Source: Denticeps clupeoides (taxonomy: Eukaryota; Chordata; Actinopteri; Clupeiformes; Denticipitidae). From it: DNA of 64,000 nt. The stretch lies in contig NC_041707.1 in assembly GCF_900700375.1 (NCBI RefSeq), positions 29,486,077-29,550,076 of the forward strand. Reading direction: 5' to 3'. Below, in pieces: positions 46,984 through 59,905 of this stretch (its first letter is position 1; each line of letters starts with the position of its first letter). A program made the position numbers and the translations under genes. The notes below the pieces were generated by a model that worked only from the letters and a program-made list of their open reading frames with translations, was not told where the DNA came from and made no database searches.

Positions 46984-47553
46984 TACACTTATCCTGAGCA
47001 CCAACATCCAGTCTCACACTAGGCTGGCCACGGTGTTGTGTAAAAAGCAGAGAAAACTTTGTCCCCAGAGCGGGGGGTGGTGGAGTCGCCAAGACGTTGG
47101 TCCGGGGCGACACCGTGGCAAGTCTTTATTACCACGCAGGAGATCAAATCCTGCTCTCCTTCTTACTAACCACTCTAGCACTATCTGTCTGTCTGTCTGT
47201 CTATGCGTCTGTGTATCTGTCTATTAATTTATTAATGTACTGTTACTTTGTCTCTTTGTTTATTTATTTTTGTTTATTTGATTATTTGTGTTGATTTTGT
47301 TTATGTGTTTTTTATTTTATTTGGTCATTTATTACATAATTTACACACACAACATTTTACAACACCTATCCTGAACACACAAACATCCAGTCTAACACTA
47401 GACTGGCCACGGTGTTGTGTAAAAAAACAGACAAAACTTTGTCCCCAGAGTGGGGGGTGGTGGAGTGGCCAAGATGTTGGTCCGGGGCGACACCGTGGCA
47501 AGTCTTTACCACACAGGACATCAGATCCTGCTTTCCATCTTACTAACCACTCC
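46984..47553 (+). mobile_element. Tandem pair of tRNA-derived SINE-like repeats (unit 4)
   Basis: Copies at about 46984-47181 and 47360-47553, as in unit 1. Confidence 0.55.
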
Positions 47554-48185
47554 ACCACTGTTTTATTTTATTCATTCATTCATTTTAATATTATTGTCAT
47601 TTATTTTATTAATACACACACACCATTACAGTACACTTGAACATACCCTGTTTTAAATGTTAGTTTATTACAGTATACCTTATTGTAAATTTACATTAAT
47701 AGAAATAAAAACCTTTTTATTCCCTTTTTCTGGACTGTGTGATTCATTCTCTCAAAAATGTCTTGGAGATCAGTTATTTTTGGACTAAAAGTTTACAACA
47801 TAAGACACTAGGGAGACTACAATGTCATACAGGGTACCACTTACTTTAAGGTCCCAGTGAACACAAAATAATAATGGCCTACTAAACCACTCCTTAGTAA
47901 AAGGCACATGGCAGCCCGCCTGGAGTTTGACCAAAGGCACCTGGAGGGCGCTCAGAATATGAGAAACACAATTCTCTGGTCTGTTACGTCCTGGTTTAGG
48001 ACAGGAACGTAAACAACAAGGAAAGAGGGAGAGAAACGGTACCAATTTTTAATAAACAGAAAGACATACAATTAAATCTCGACACAAAGACAAACAAAGC
48101 AGTCAGGCCACGAAGAAGCACAGAGTCGATGGCTACTGCAAACAGGGCATCTGTCTTGTGTATTTCCACCCTATTCCTTCTTCCT

Positions 48186-49315
48186 CATGGAAATGAATCT
48201 GGCTTAGTTACCGCATTAACCTTTCTGTAATCAGTACGGAACCAAAATGTCTTGTCAGGCTTAGGGACCAGTAGGCACGGACTACTCCACAGCCACTAAC
48301 TCTACACAGCCAGCTTGTTCTCCAACAAGTTCACCTCAGACTGCATCACTGTTCGCTTTGTAAAAACTGGGGAGAGTGGAGTAAAAAAACTCTCTCTCTC
48401 TACTTACAAAAGCACTGTATTCAAACCACTCCAACTTGATGTTACCTGGCAGAAAGAGGCATGGCACAATAGAGGTTAAAAGGATGAGCAGTTTCTAATT
48501 TATTAACACCAGTAAATTATTATTGCACTTACATGTGAATATTGTATGTAAAAAGGTACCAATATTACAGAGAAAGCCAAGATGAAACGAAAGAGTAAAG
48601 GGAGAGAGAGAGAGAAAGAGAGAGAAGCCATGAGAAAAATAGGTGAAATAGGAAAGACTCAGTTACTGATGGGAAAATTTCCCTCAGCTTCCAATAGAAA
48701 AGATAAAGAAAGTCCCTGACCACAAGTGAACAATCCTTTATACATTTGGCCCACAGGAAGTTGTCACCGACCAATCAGAATGTGTTGTTTCTGTCTAGTC
48801 CTGCCCCCCGTGGTCTCCCGTTTGGGGCAGACAAAGGCAGGGCGGGGTATCACAAGAACCTGTGGCAGGCATTTCACACCTCTTGCCATTTGACAAAGAT
48901 ATGGAAAACGGAGGTGTTGAATCTCCATGCAAAACAAAAGCACAGAAACATCATGTTCCTGCGATGTACCATCTTACAGTTTTGTTGGATTCAGCCGATA
49001 CGGGTGCTGCCTGATGGGAGCATGACCATCAACGTCAACATCATGTTACATGAGAGACGTACCTACAGGGGTGTCAGAGAACAAAGCAGCATGTGACTGA
49101 ATTAGCCCAATAACATGCATGCGATCTGCTGCAGACAAGCCAGACAGATAAGCTTCTAACTCCTGCAGAATCTCACTATTCTGACCACTGTAAATAAGTT
49201 CAGTTAACTCCAAAAAGTCATGATAAATAAAGTTTTGAGGAAGGATTGCAACATGAACAGAGGGGACATTTGAGGCTGTACGTGGGGTCTGAAAAACAGA
49301 TATTAGACTTTTCAA
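48186..49315 (-). mobile_element. Ty3/gypsy-like pol fragments, antisense (fossil, unit 4)
   Basis: Same fragment as in unit 1; broken. Confidence 0.7.
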
Positions 49316-51256
49316 AACATTTTTTAAATACTTTGTATCACCCTTTTGAAATGATGCTTTCCCTCAAACGTCATGGTCCATAGGTGAACAAGAGGTCCAA
49401 AACACCTAGTCAGTTCTGGATAGTGTTCAACATAATGATGTTTGGGTCTGAGATTGAAACACTGCTTTAAGACCCTCTCTGTGACCACTTATTTTAGATT
49501 GCATGTACTGAGTGGATTCCTGTACTCATGTACGTGTACTCAAATAAAAGAAGCTGAGCAGACGTGGAGAGAGAAAGAGAGAACTGTGCAGGAAACTGAG
49601 GTCTCTCTCTCCCCTTTGCGCAAAGCTGATGAAGAAGGAGCTCACATTGGTTTGTGTGATCATTTTATTAATAATAATAATCCCAACAAGGAGTGTCCCT
49701 AAAATCTGGCATCTTTTATCTTAAAATCTCAGATGGTTGACCCATGTGAGCTTAATTTTATTAATGTTGAGTGTTAATGAAATGTGGATATGTTTTTTGA
49801 TCTTCAACTGCCCTCTTGTGGCAAAAAGCAACAGAATCTAAGTCTGCAACCATATGTTCAGCAACACTGACAGTGTTTGCAGATCAAAATCCACACAGAT
49901 TACACAGACACAGTCATCAACTAAATAAACAAGCGTATTGAGTATGAAACAGTTAAACACTTAAACACCTTCAAAATGCATTTGACTCAGATGCCTGGAC
50001 TGGCAGGGGACGTACGTTCACTACACGGGATGCTGCATTCACATCTGGGGACTCTGCAGCCTATGCAGTGGTGAGGAGCTGTCTTCATTTGGGAATTAAG
50101 GATGCAAAGAGACAGTATGCACAAAGACTGTTGTCGCGGGTGTTGATGGCACTGCATCGCTTATGAAAAACCGCCCCCACTGCAGATGCAGCATTCTGAC
50201 CCCTTGCTTCCAGATGATCTTCATCTAATCTATGCACGCTATGAGGTTAAAACCATCTCAAAGGCACCAGCTTCAGCACCAGCACTGAATGACCAGGTTC
50301 TAACAGATCTACAGAGGGTGTGATTTCCAACTTTACCTCACCTGCTTGCCTCTGGGTGCCATCTCAACTTCAGGGAACGCACCCTGCACACCCTCATATT
50401 GAACAGAACGTCCAGCTTCTACTCATAGCGCCTTCAATACTATTATTCGTGAACAGATGGTAGTAAAGTTAACTTCTTGACACAATGTCAGCAACAAAAA
50501 AACATTATGAAAACAAGCACATTTTGTTTGGCGTCTGCTCATCATGAGATTTTGTCCCTGGTTTCTGCCAGCCTTTTCCTTGCCTGATCCTGCTTCATGT
50601 TCACCTCCTTTTTACCTGACCAGTAATATTCGTATAGGGTTACTATTATAATATCAGCTCTACAACTGATATATTTTCAGTGCCATTACTTCAGTCTGGT
50701 GAGGAAAACCCTCTCTGATCCTCATTGTGAAGTAAAAAAGACTGACCACTGCCGAAAGGAGAACTCCAGTGCAACATTTTTATTGGGTCCGGTTCAAAAG
50801 TGCCATCAAAAAGAGAATTCGAGCAAAACAAAAACTACAAAGACAGTCAGGGTGCACGCTACAATCTGGGTTGCCAGTTCTTGCGTGTTTGCTCTAGTTT
50901 CCGGGATGTTTAAATACATTTTACGGGCACCAATGTCACTATTCAACCAAAATAAACAACACAATAAAGATTCTGCACTTTAATTTTCAGGATGTGCAGA
51001 CGTATGTGAACAAATGTGACGCAAATAAAAAAAAAAAAAAAGTTATTCACTACAATCTGGCAACCGTCAATTTGTTACAACGCCTTGTGCTTGAGCTTCA
51101 TTTTTATAAAAATGTCAACCCCTCATCCTAAAATATGGCTTTTGTTTTCTTTGACAGTATATGATCAACATGAGAACTTTTAGTTTTATCTTGTTCTCCT
51201 TTATATATAATATAATACAATTACAGGTTGTTTTGTTGTGAAGGACGTATAGAGTC

Positions 51257-51283
51257 GTTGTCATAGTAACCGCGTTTTATAAA
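51257..51283 (+). promoter_or_regulatory. X-box plus TATA-like box, copy 5
   Basis: GTTGTCATAGTAAC followed by TTTATAAA, unchanged from unit 1. Confidence 0.55.
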
Positions 51284-52028
51284 CACAAATCATGTGAATT
51301 CTACTCAGTTTCAACATAAAACAGCACTGAGCGGCAGCACTTTTGGTGAGTACCAACAAAATTTGAGATGGTATTAGCATTAGCGGGCTGGCTAGCCTGT
51401 AAACTCGCTCTACTTCCCAAGTCACCTCTTTGTGTTTTGAGAGCAAAACTATCGACGATAAAAGCATCAGAACGAGCATAATTTTCACTTGATCGGCAGG
51501 GCTCGTGTTTTGGAAGTTTTATTTATTGAAACAACTGCCATTAACTTGCAGAGAGACTCGAAGCCAAATAAATATCAACCTGTGAGCGATTTGAGTTTAG
51601 CGCGATTTAGTTGTAAGAGGTGCTTCAAAGGACGCGAGACGAATGTTTATTGTGCTCAAAACCCAGAGGTCTGCTCATCTTGACGTTTCACATTCACGTT
51701 TCAAAACTCTGTAGAGTGTGTAAAAATGAACAAACAAGTGTAGATACAGCGAATAGATGTTTTCAGTGTCCCCTCAAGTTACACCATCACAGCCTGTATT
51801 TCTATGAGTGTGTTTTGTCAATGTCATTTTCTCCATCATTGCAGATTATTAGTGATCAGAGACTATTCTTCAGAGATTCCTGAACAGTGATTCCTGCAAG
51901 AGATTCTACAGAGAGAGATTCCAGCGAGGGAGAGACCTGAGAGAGATTCCAGCAACAGCTTCCACGGAGAGATCCCAGCGAGGGAGAGACCTGAGAGGGA
52001 CCACTGAAGGATTCATTAGATCCTCAAA

Positions 52029-54233
52029 ATGGCCCTCAGCTACGACCACACTCAGGTATGTGCACATCTGTGAGGCAAATACATAACTGTCTGTATATTT
52101 TAGAATGCATTGCTCACTCCCTCTCTGTTGTTGCAGTGAACTGTGTTGAGATCTGCTGCTTGATTTGTTAAATAAATGTGCAAACGAATGACAAAATATA
52201 TACAATTTGCCCTCTCAGCGCCAAGTGGACAAATATTCATACGTCTGGACCATCAGCAGCTTCAGCTTTGCTGACGATGTGAATGGTGTCCCCATCATGA
52301 GCTCCACAATTTCCAACCCCAGTGGAGATCTGCAATGGTAGGTGTTGGTCTTAGTTCTTCATTTGAAGTTCTTCATTCGTTTTTCTGGGAGCTGATCATT
52401 TTCTCACTCCTTCCTTCCTCTCTGCATTCTCAGGTGTCTGCAGTTGTTCCCCAATGGCATGGAGCCTGACTACGAGAGCTACCTGTCATTCTATCTTGTT
52501 CTGGTCAGACAGAGGTGTGCGGGTTAGTTGTAAACTAGCCATGCTCAATGCCGAGGGACAGGAGGAATTTTCCTTGGGTAAGTTTACCTTGTTTGTTTAA
52601 GACAAACTATTTTCTGATAAAAACGATCTGTAAACACAGATGTTTGTATATTATTTTAATGCTGGACTGCAGCGCTGCGATGACCTGTCTGTGTGTTTCT
52701 GTGTTACAGTAAATCAGTACGACACCAGGATGTATGAGAACGACAAGCTAGGATTCCCAGACTTCGTACACAGGAGTGACATCCTGGATGACGACTTGGG
52801 GTTCTTAAAGGATGACACGCTCACCCTCACCTGTGAAGTAAGTCTCATTGGCTGCCACATTGGTTTCCCATGTGACTGGTGTCAGTAAACATGATCTGTC
52901 TGGTCGATGTAAAGATGAACTGTTGCACCGTGATTGTCTGAAGCTGCTGTGTCTTTCTAAAACATCAGCGGGATTCTGTTAGTTTGTATAAATCTAATTG
53001 CAGACATTTTTATTATATCCTCAGCTTGTGTGTGTTTAAGTGTCAGTTTCTGTAGCTGGACTGTACTAACTGCTGAGTTGGATTGTTGCAGTTTACAGTG
53101 GAGATTGATCCGGACGCCTCCACGCCACAGGTGAAGAAGCAGGAACCCAACATGGCAGAGGAGCTTCGAGAGCTGTGGGACACATCGTTGCATTCTGACT
53201 GCATCCTGTCTGTGGCTGGTCAAGAGTTTAAGGCCCACAAAGCCATCCTAGCAGGTAACACAGTCGCCACGTGAAAATATATTAATAGAAGAAAAAACAC
53301 AGAGACTCACAGTGTATTTGCTAGAATATTGACAATTAGTATACTTCTAGGCAGAAATTGATCTAATACTGACTCCTCTCTTTCTGTGTCTCTTATCAGC
53401 CCGCTGTCCCGTCTTTCATAGCATGTTTATGAATAACACGAAAGAGAACCAAACGGTGAGTCAATCGTCTTTCCCATATATCTCAGCTGATCAGTCTAAA
53501 CACCACTTTTTCTCTTACAGTTTATTACAGCAGTGTTTTTAAGTTATGCTTTCCCCTCTAGGGCCGCGTGGACATCAAGGATATGGAGGCCGACATCTTG
53601 GAGGAGATGATTACGTATATCTACACCGGAACATCTCCCAACGTTCACCAGATGGCCTCAAAGCTCATTGCTGCAGCAGACATGGTAGCTCGTGCACACA
53701 TCCACCTTCAAAACAAAGAGATGATGGTTTCTATTATTGATTACTATAACTTTCTCAGACTCACTCTTAACCCCTCACTATCAGCGCACACAGAGCACAT
53801 CTCCAGGTTATAGCACTATGTGTAACTCTCTCTCTTTCTTCCCCTCAGCACTGCTTGGATCATCTAAAGCTCATCTGTGAGGATGCACTTTGCAGCAGAC
53901 TCGACGTAGCCAGTGCTGCAGAGAACCTGATTCTGGGCGACCTCTACCGAGCCCGGCACTTGAAACAAGATGCCCTCACCTTCATCAACTTGTAAATGAC
54001 AATTCCATCTACATCCTGATCTCAAATCTCCACAGCATGTACTCTAGTAGAATAATTATTTATCCAAATCTAAATTCATTATTTATGTCTTTTGTTGTAG
54101 TAATGCTGAAGCGGTTATGAAGACCAACGGGTGGATGATCCTGACGCAAGACCATCCAAACCTTATAGTGGATTTGTATAGTTCCCTGGCTGAGGCCAGC
54201 GAACCGCCAGTTAAACGCCAGAGGCTTTTTTAA
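52029..54233 (+). pseudogene. SPOP-like copy 5, MATH frameshift
   Basis: Exons: 52029-52055, 52219-52337, 52434-52577, 52710-52837, 53092-53254, 53400-53455, 53562-53684, 53849-53991, 54101-54233. It carries the shared eight-base deletion in exon 3, with TAG at 52525-52527. All splice sites are intact and the BTB-BACK exons remain open in the original frame. Exon 3 has methionine instead of valine at the site of V58, as in copy 3, while exon 5 has D172 as in copies 4 and 6. This mixed pattern points to exchange between units. Confidence 0.88.
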
Positions 54234-54863
54234 CTTCTTTAATTTCTTACCACAGTGTACTTACTTGTAAAAAATGTAGATGCTGTAAGGTTTTAGAACC
54301 AGATGATCAGTTAAAGTATGTCTTATGATTTTCTGTTCAGTAGAGTAGATATTTATAGAGTAGAGATGTTATTGTAGTCAAATGTACATTTGTATATTTT
54401 AGGACCAGGACAGCCAGCTGATGGATGGATGGATGGATCAAACTCATCAGTATGCTGTATGGACTCATCCAGGACACCCCACAGCAGATGGACTGGATCT
54501 TATTGTACCTGACAAACCAGGTAAAGAAGTTCTGCTTTTCTGCTAATTCTATTCCAACAGTTATTCTATTAGTATGCATTTGTTTGGAAAAATGGAGTAG
54601 GAAACCAATGTGCTTTATTAGTTATAAGTCATTTAAAAAACACCATTAAAAATATTTAAAAATATTATTAAAAACAGTATTTTTAGGCCGGGTAGAAACC
54701 TATTTTATGTTAGGAATCCATTTGTTCCCACACAGGAAAACCCTGATCCAAAGGACCAAAGGAACCAGAAAGATCAACTGCTTCATTTGTTTCTTTGTTT
54801 ATTTTTTATTATATTTTAATTTGTTTAGTAATTACACCATTACTTACACGATTTAAATTTTAC

Positions 54864-55433
54864 TACACTTATCCTGAGCACCAACATCCAGTCTCACACT
54901 AGGCTGGCCACGGTGTTGTGTAAAAAACAGAGAAAACTTTGTCCCCAGAGCGGGGGGTGGTGGAGTCGCCAAGACGTTGGTCCGGGGCGACACCGTGGCA
55001 AGTCTTTATTACCACGCAGGAGATCAAATCCTGCTCTCCTTCTTACTAACCACTCTAGCACTATCTGTCTGTCTGTCTGTCTATGCGTCTGTGTATCTGT
55101 CTATTAATTTATTAATGTACTGTTACTTTGTCTCTTTGTTTATTTATTTTTGTTTATTTGATTATTTGTGTTGATTTTGTTTATGTGTTTTTTATTTTAT
55201 TTGGTCATTTATTACATAATTTACACACACAACATTTTACAACACCTATCCTGAACACACAAACATCCAGTCTAACACTAGACTGGCCACGGTGTTGTGT
55301 AAAAAAACAGACAAAACTTTGTCCCCAGAGTGGGGGGTGGTGGAGTGGCCAAGATGTTGGTCCGGGGCGACACCGTGGCAAGTCTTTACCACACAGGACA
55401 TCAGATCCTGCTTTCCATCTTACTAACCACTCC
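54864..55433 (+). mobile_element. Tandem pair of tRNA-derived SINE-like repeats (unit 5)
   Basis: Copies at about 54864-55061 and 55240-55433, as in unit 1. Confidence 0.55.
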
Positions 55434-56065
55434 ACCACTGTTTTATTTTATTCATTCATTCATTTTAATATTATTGTCATTTATTTTATTAATACACACA
55501 CACCATTACAGTACACTTGAACATACCCTGTTTTAAATGTTAGTTTATTACAGTATACCTTATTGTAAATTTACATTAATAGAAATAAAAACCTTTTTAT
55601 TCCCTTTTTCTGGACTGTGTGATTCATTCTCTCAAAAATGTCTTGGAGATCAGTTATTTTTGGACTAAAAGTTTACAACATAAGACACTAGGGAGACTAC
55701 AATGTCATACAGGGTACCACTTACTTTAAGGTCCCAGTGAACACAAAATAATAATGGCCTACTAAACCACTCCTTAGTAAAAGGCACATGGCAGCCCGCC
55801 TGGAGTTTGACCAAAGGCACCTGGAGGGCGCTCAGAATATGAGAAACACAATTCTCTGGTCTGTTACGTCCTGGTTTAGGACAGGAACGTAAACAACAAG
55901 GAAAGAGGGAGAGAAACGGTACCAATTTTTAATAAACAGAAAGACATACAATTAAATCTCGACACAAAGACAAACAAAGCAGTCAGGCCACGAAGAAGCA
56001 CAGAGTCGATGGCTACTGCAAACAGGGCATCTGTCTTGTGTATTTCCACCCTATTCCTTCTTCCT

Positions 56066-57195
56066 CATGGAAATGAATCTGGCTTAGTTACCGCATTAAC
56101 CTTTCTGTAATCAGTACGGAACCAAAATGTCTTGTCAGGCTTAGGGACCAGTAGGCACGGACTACTCCACAGCCACTAACTCTACACAGCCAGCTTGTTC
56201 TCCAACAAGTTCACCTCAGACTGCATCACTGTTCGCTTTGTAAAAACTGGGGAGAGTGGAGTAAAAAAACTCTCTCTCTCTACTTACAAAAGCACTGTAT
56301 TCAAACCACTCCAACTTGATGTTACCTGGCAGAAAGAGGCATGGCACAATAGAGGTTAAAAGGATGAGCAGTTTCTAATTTATTAACACCAGTAAATTAT
56401 TATTGCACTTACATGTGAATATTGTATGTAAAAAGGTACCAATATTACAGAGAAAGCCAAGATGAAACGAAAGAGTAAAGGGAGAGAGAGAGAGAAAGAG
56501 AGAGAAGCCATGAGAAAAATAGGTGAAATAGGAAAGACTCAGTTACTGATGGGAAAATTTCCCTCAGCTTCCAATAGAAAAGATAAAGAAAGTCCCTGAC
56601 CACAAGTGAACAATCCTTTATACATTTGGCCCACAGGAAGTTGTCACCGACCAATCAGAATGTGTTGTTTCTGTCTAGTCCTGCCCCCCGTGGTCTCCCG
56701 TTTGGGGCAGACAAAGGCAGGGCGGGGTATCACAAGAACCTGTGGCAGGCATTTCACACCTCTTGCCATTTGACAAAGATATGGAAAACGGAGGTGTTGA
56801 ATCTCCATGCAAAACAAAAGCACAGAAACATCATGTTCCTGCGATGTACCATCTTACAGTTTTGTTGGATTCAGCCGATACGGGTGCTGCCTGATGGGAG
56901 CATGACCATCAACGTCAACATCATGTTACATGAGAGACGTACCTACAGGGGTGTCAGAGAACAAAGCAGCATGTGACTGAATTAGCCCAATAACATGCAT
57001 GCGATCTGCTGCAGACAAGCCAGACAGATAAGCTTCTAACTCCTGCAGAATCTCACTATTCTGACCACTGTAAATAAGTTCAGTTAACTCCAAAAAGTCA
57101 TGATAAATAAAGTTTTGAGGAAGGATTGCAACATGAACAGAGGGGACATTTGAGGCTGTACGTGGGGTCTGAAAAACAGATATTAGACTTTTCAA
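56066..57195 (-). mobile_element. Ty3/gypsy-like pol fragments, antisense (fossil, unit 5)
   Basis: Same fragment as in unit 1; broken. Confidence 0.7.
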
Positions 57196-59133
57196 AACAT
57201 TTTTTAAATACTTTGTATCACCCTTTTGAAATGATGCTTTCCCTCAAACGTCATGGTCCATAGGTGAACAAGAGGTCCAAAACACCTAGTCAGTTCTGGA
57301 TAGTGTTCAACATAATGATGTTTGGGTCTGAGATTGAAACACTGCTTTAAGACCCTCTCTGTGACCACTTATTTTAGATTGCATGTACTGAGTGGATTCC
57401 TGTACTCATGTACGTGTACTCAAATAAAAGAAGCTGAGCAGACGTGGAGAGAGAAAGAGAGAACTGTGCAGGAAACTGAGGTCTCTCTCTCCCCTTTGCG
57501 CAAAGCTGATGAAGAAGGAGCTCACATTGGTTTGTGTGATCATTTTATTAATAATAATAATCCCAACAAGGAGTGTCCCTAAAATCTGGCATCTTTTATC
57601 TTAAAATCTCAGATGGTTGACCCATGTGAGCTTAATTTTATTAATGTTGAGTGTTAATGAAATGTGGATATGTTTTTTGATCTTCAACTGCCCTCTTGTG
57701 GCAAAAAGCAACAGAATCTAAGTCTGCAACCATATGTTCAGCAACACTGACAGTGTTTGCAGATCAAAATCCACACAGATTACACAGACACAGTCATCAA
57801 CTAAATAAACAAGCGTATTGAGTATGAAACAGTTAAACACTTAAACACCTTCAAAATGCATTTGACTCAGATGCCTGGACTGGCAGGGGACGTACGTTCA
57901 CTACACGGGATGCTGCATTCACATCTGGGGACTCTGCAGCCTATGCAGTGGTGAGGAGCTGTCTTCATTTGGGAATTAAGGATGCAAAGAGACAGTATGC
58001 ACAAAGACTGTTGTCGCGGGTGTTGATGGCACTGCATCGCTTATGAAAAACCGCCCCCACTGCAGATGCAGCATTCTGACCCCTTGCTTCCAGATGATCT
58101 TCATCTAATCTATGCACGCTATGAGGTTAAAACCATCTCAAAGGCACCAGCTTCAGCACCAGCACTGAATGACCAGGTTCTAACAGATCTACAGAGGGTG
58201 TGATTTCCAACTTTACCTCACCTGCTTGCCTCTGGGTGCCATCTCAACTTCAGGGAACGCACCCTGCACACCCTCATATTGAACAGAACGTCCAGCTTCT
58301 ACTCATAGCGCCTTCAATACTATTATTCATGAACAGATGGTAGTAAAGTTAACTTCTTGACACAATGTCAGCAACAAAAAAACATTATGAAAACAAGCAC
58401 ATTTTGTTTGGCGTCTGCTCATCATGAGATTTTGTCCCTGGTTTCTGCCAGCCTTTTCCTTGCCTGATCCTGCTTCATGTTCACCTCCTTTTTACCTGAC
58501 CAGTAATATTAGTATAGGGTTACTATTATAATATCAGCTCTACAACTGATATATTTTCAGTGCCATTACTTCAGTCTGGTGAGGAAAACCCTCTCTGATC
58601 CTCATTGTGAAGTAAAAAAGACTGACCACTGCCGAAAGGAGAACTCCAGTGCAACATTTTTATTGGGTCCGGTTCAAAAGTGCCATCAAAAAGAGAATTC
58701 GAGCAAAACAAAAACTACAAAGACAGTCAGGGTGCACGCTACAATCTGGGTTGCCAGTTCTTGCGTGTTTGCTCTAGTTTCCGGGATGTTTAATTACATT
58801 TTACGGGCACCAATGTCACTATTCAACCAAAATAAACAACACAATAAAGATTCTGCACTTTAATTTTCAGGATGTGCAGACGTATGTGAACAAATGTGAC
58901 GCAAATAAAATAAAAAAAGTTATTCACTACAATCTGGCAACCGTCAATTTGTTACAACGCCTTGTGCTTGAGCTTCATTTTTATAAAAATGTCAACCCCT
59001 CATCCTAAAATATGGCTTTTGTTTTCTTTGACAGTATATGATCAACATGAGAACTTTTAGTTTTATCTTGTTCTCCTTTATATATAATATAATACAATTA
59101 CAGGTTGTTTTGTTGTGAAGGACGTATAGAGTC

Positions 59134-59160
59134 GTTGTCATAGTAACCGCGTTTTATAAA
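59134..59160 (+). promoter_or_regulatory. X-box plus TATA-like box, copy 6
   Basis: GTTGTCATAGTAAC followed by TTTATAAA, unchanged from unit 1. Confidence 0.55.
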
Positions 59161-59905
59161 CACAAATCATGTGAATTCTACTCAGTTTCAACATAAAACA
59201 GCACTGAGCGGCAGCACTTTTGGTGAGTACCAACAAAATTTGAGATGGTATTAGCATTAGCGGGCTGGCTAGCCTGTAAACTCGCTCTACTTCCCAAGTC
59301 ACCTCTTTGTGTTTGGAGAGCAAAACTATCGACGATAAAAGCATCAGAACGAGCATAATTTTCACTTGATCGGCAGGGCTCGTGTTTTGGAAGTTTTATT
59401 TATTGAAACAACTGCCATTAACTTGCAGAGAGACTCGAAGCCAAATAAATATCAACCTGTGAGCGATTTGAGTTTAGCGCGATTTAGTGGTAAGAGGTGC
59501 TTCAAAGGACGCGAGACGAATGTTTATTGTGCTCAAAACCCAGAGGTCTGCTCATCTTCACGTTTCACATTCACGTTTCAAAACTCTGTAGAGTGTGTAA
59601 AAATGAACAAACAAGTGTAGATACAGCGAATAGATGTTTTCAGTGTCCCCTCAAGTTACACCATCACAGCCTGTATTTCTATGAGTGTGTTTTGTCAATG
59701 TCATTTTCTCCATCATTGCAGATTATTAGTGATCAGAGACTATTCTTCAGAGATTCCTGAACAGTGATTCCTGCAAGAGATTCTACAGAGAGAGATTCCA
59801 GCGAGGGAGAGACCTGAGAGAGATTCCAGCAACAGCTTCCACGGAGAGATCCCAGCGAGGGAGAGACCTGAGAGGGACCACTGAAGGATTCATTAGATCC
59901 TCAAA

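Larger units (their letters stand above)
41657..49534 (+). repeat. Array unit 4
   Basis: 7878 bp, full length, starting with the LTR tail 41657-41810. Confidence 0.92.
49535..57414 (+). repeat. Array unit 5
   Basis: 7880 bp, full length, starting with the LTR tail 49535-49688. A poly-A run near 51028 is longer than in the other units. Confidence 0.92.
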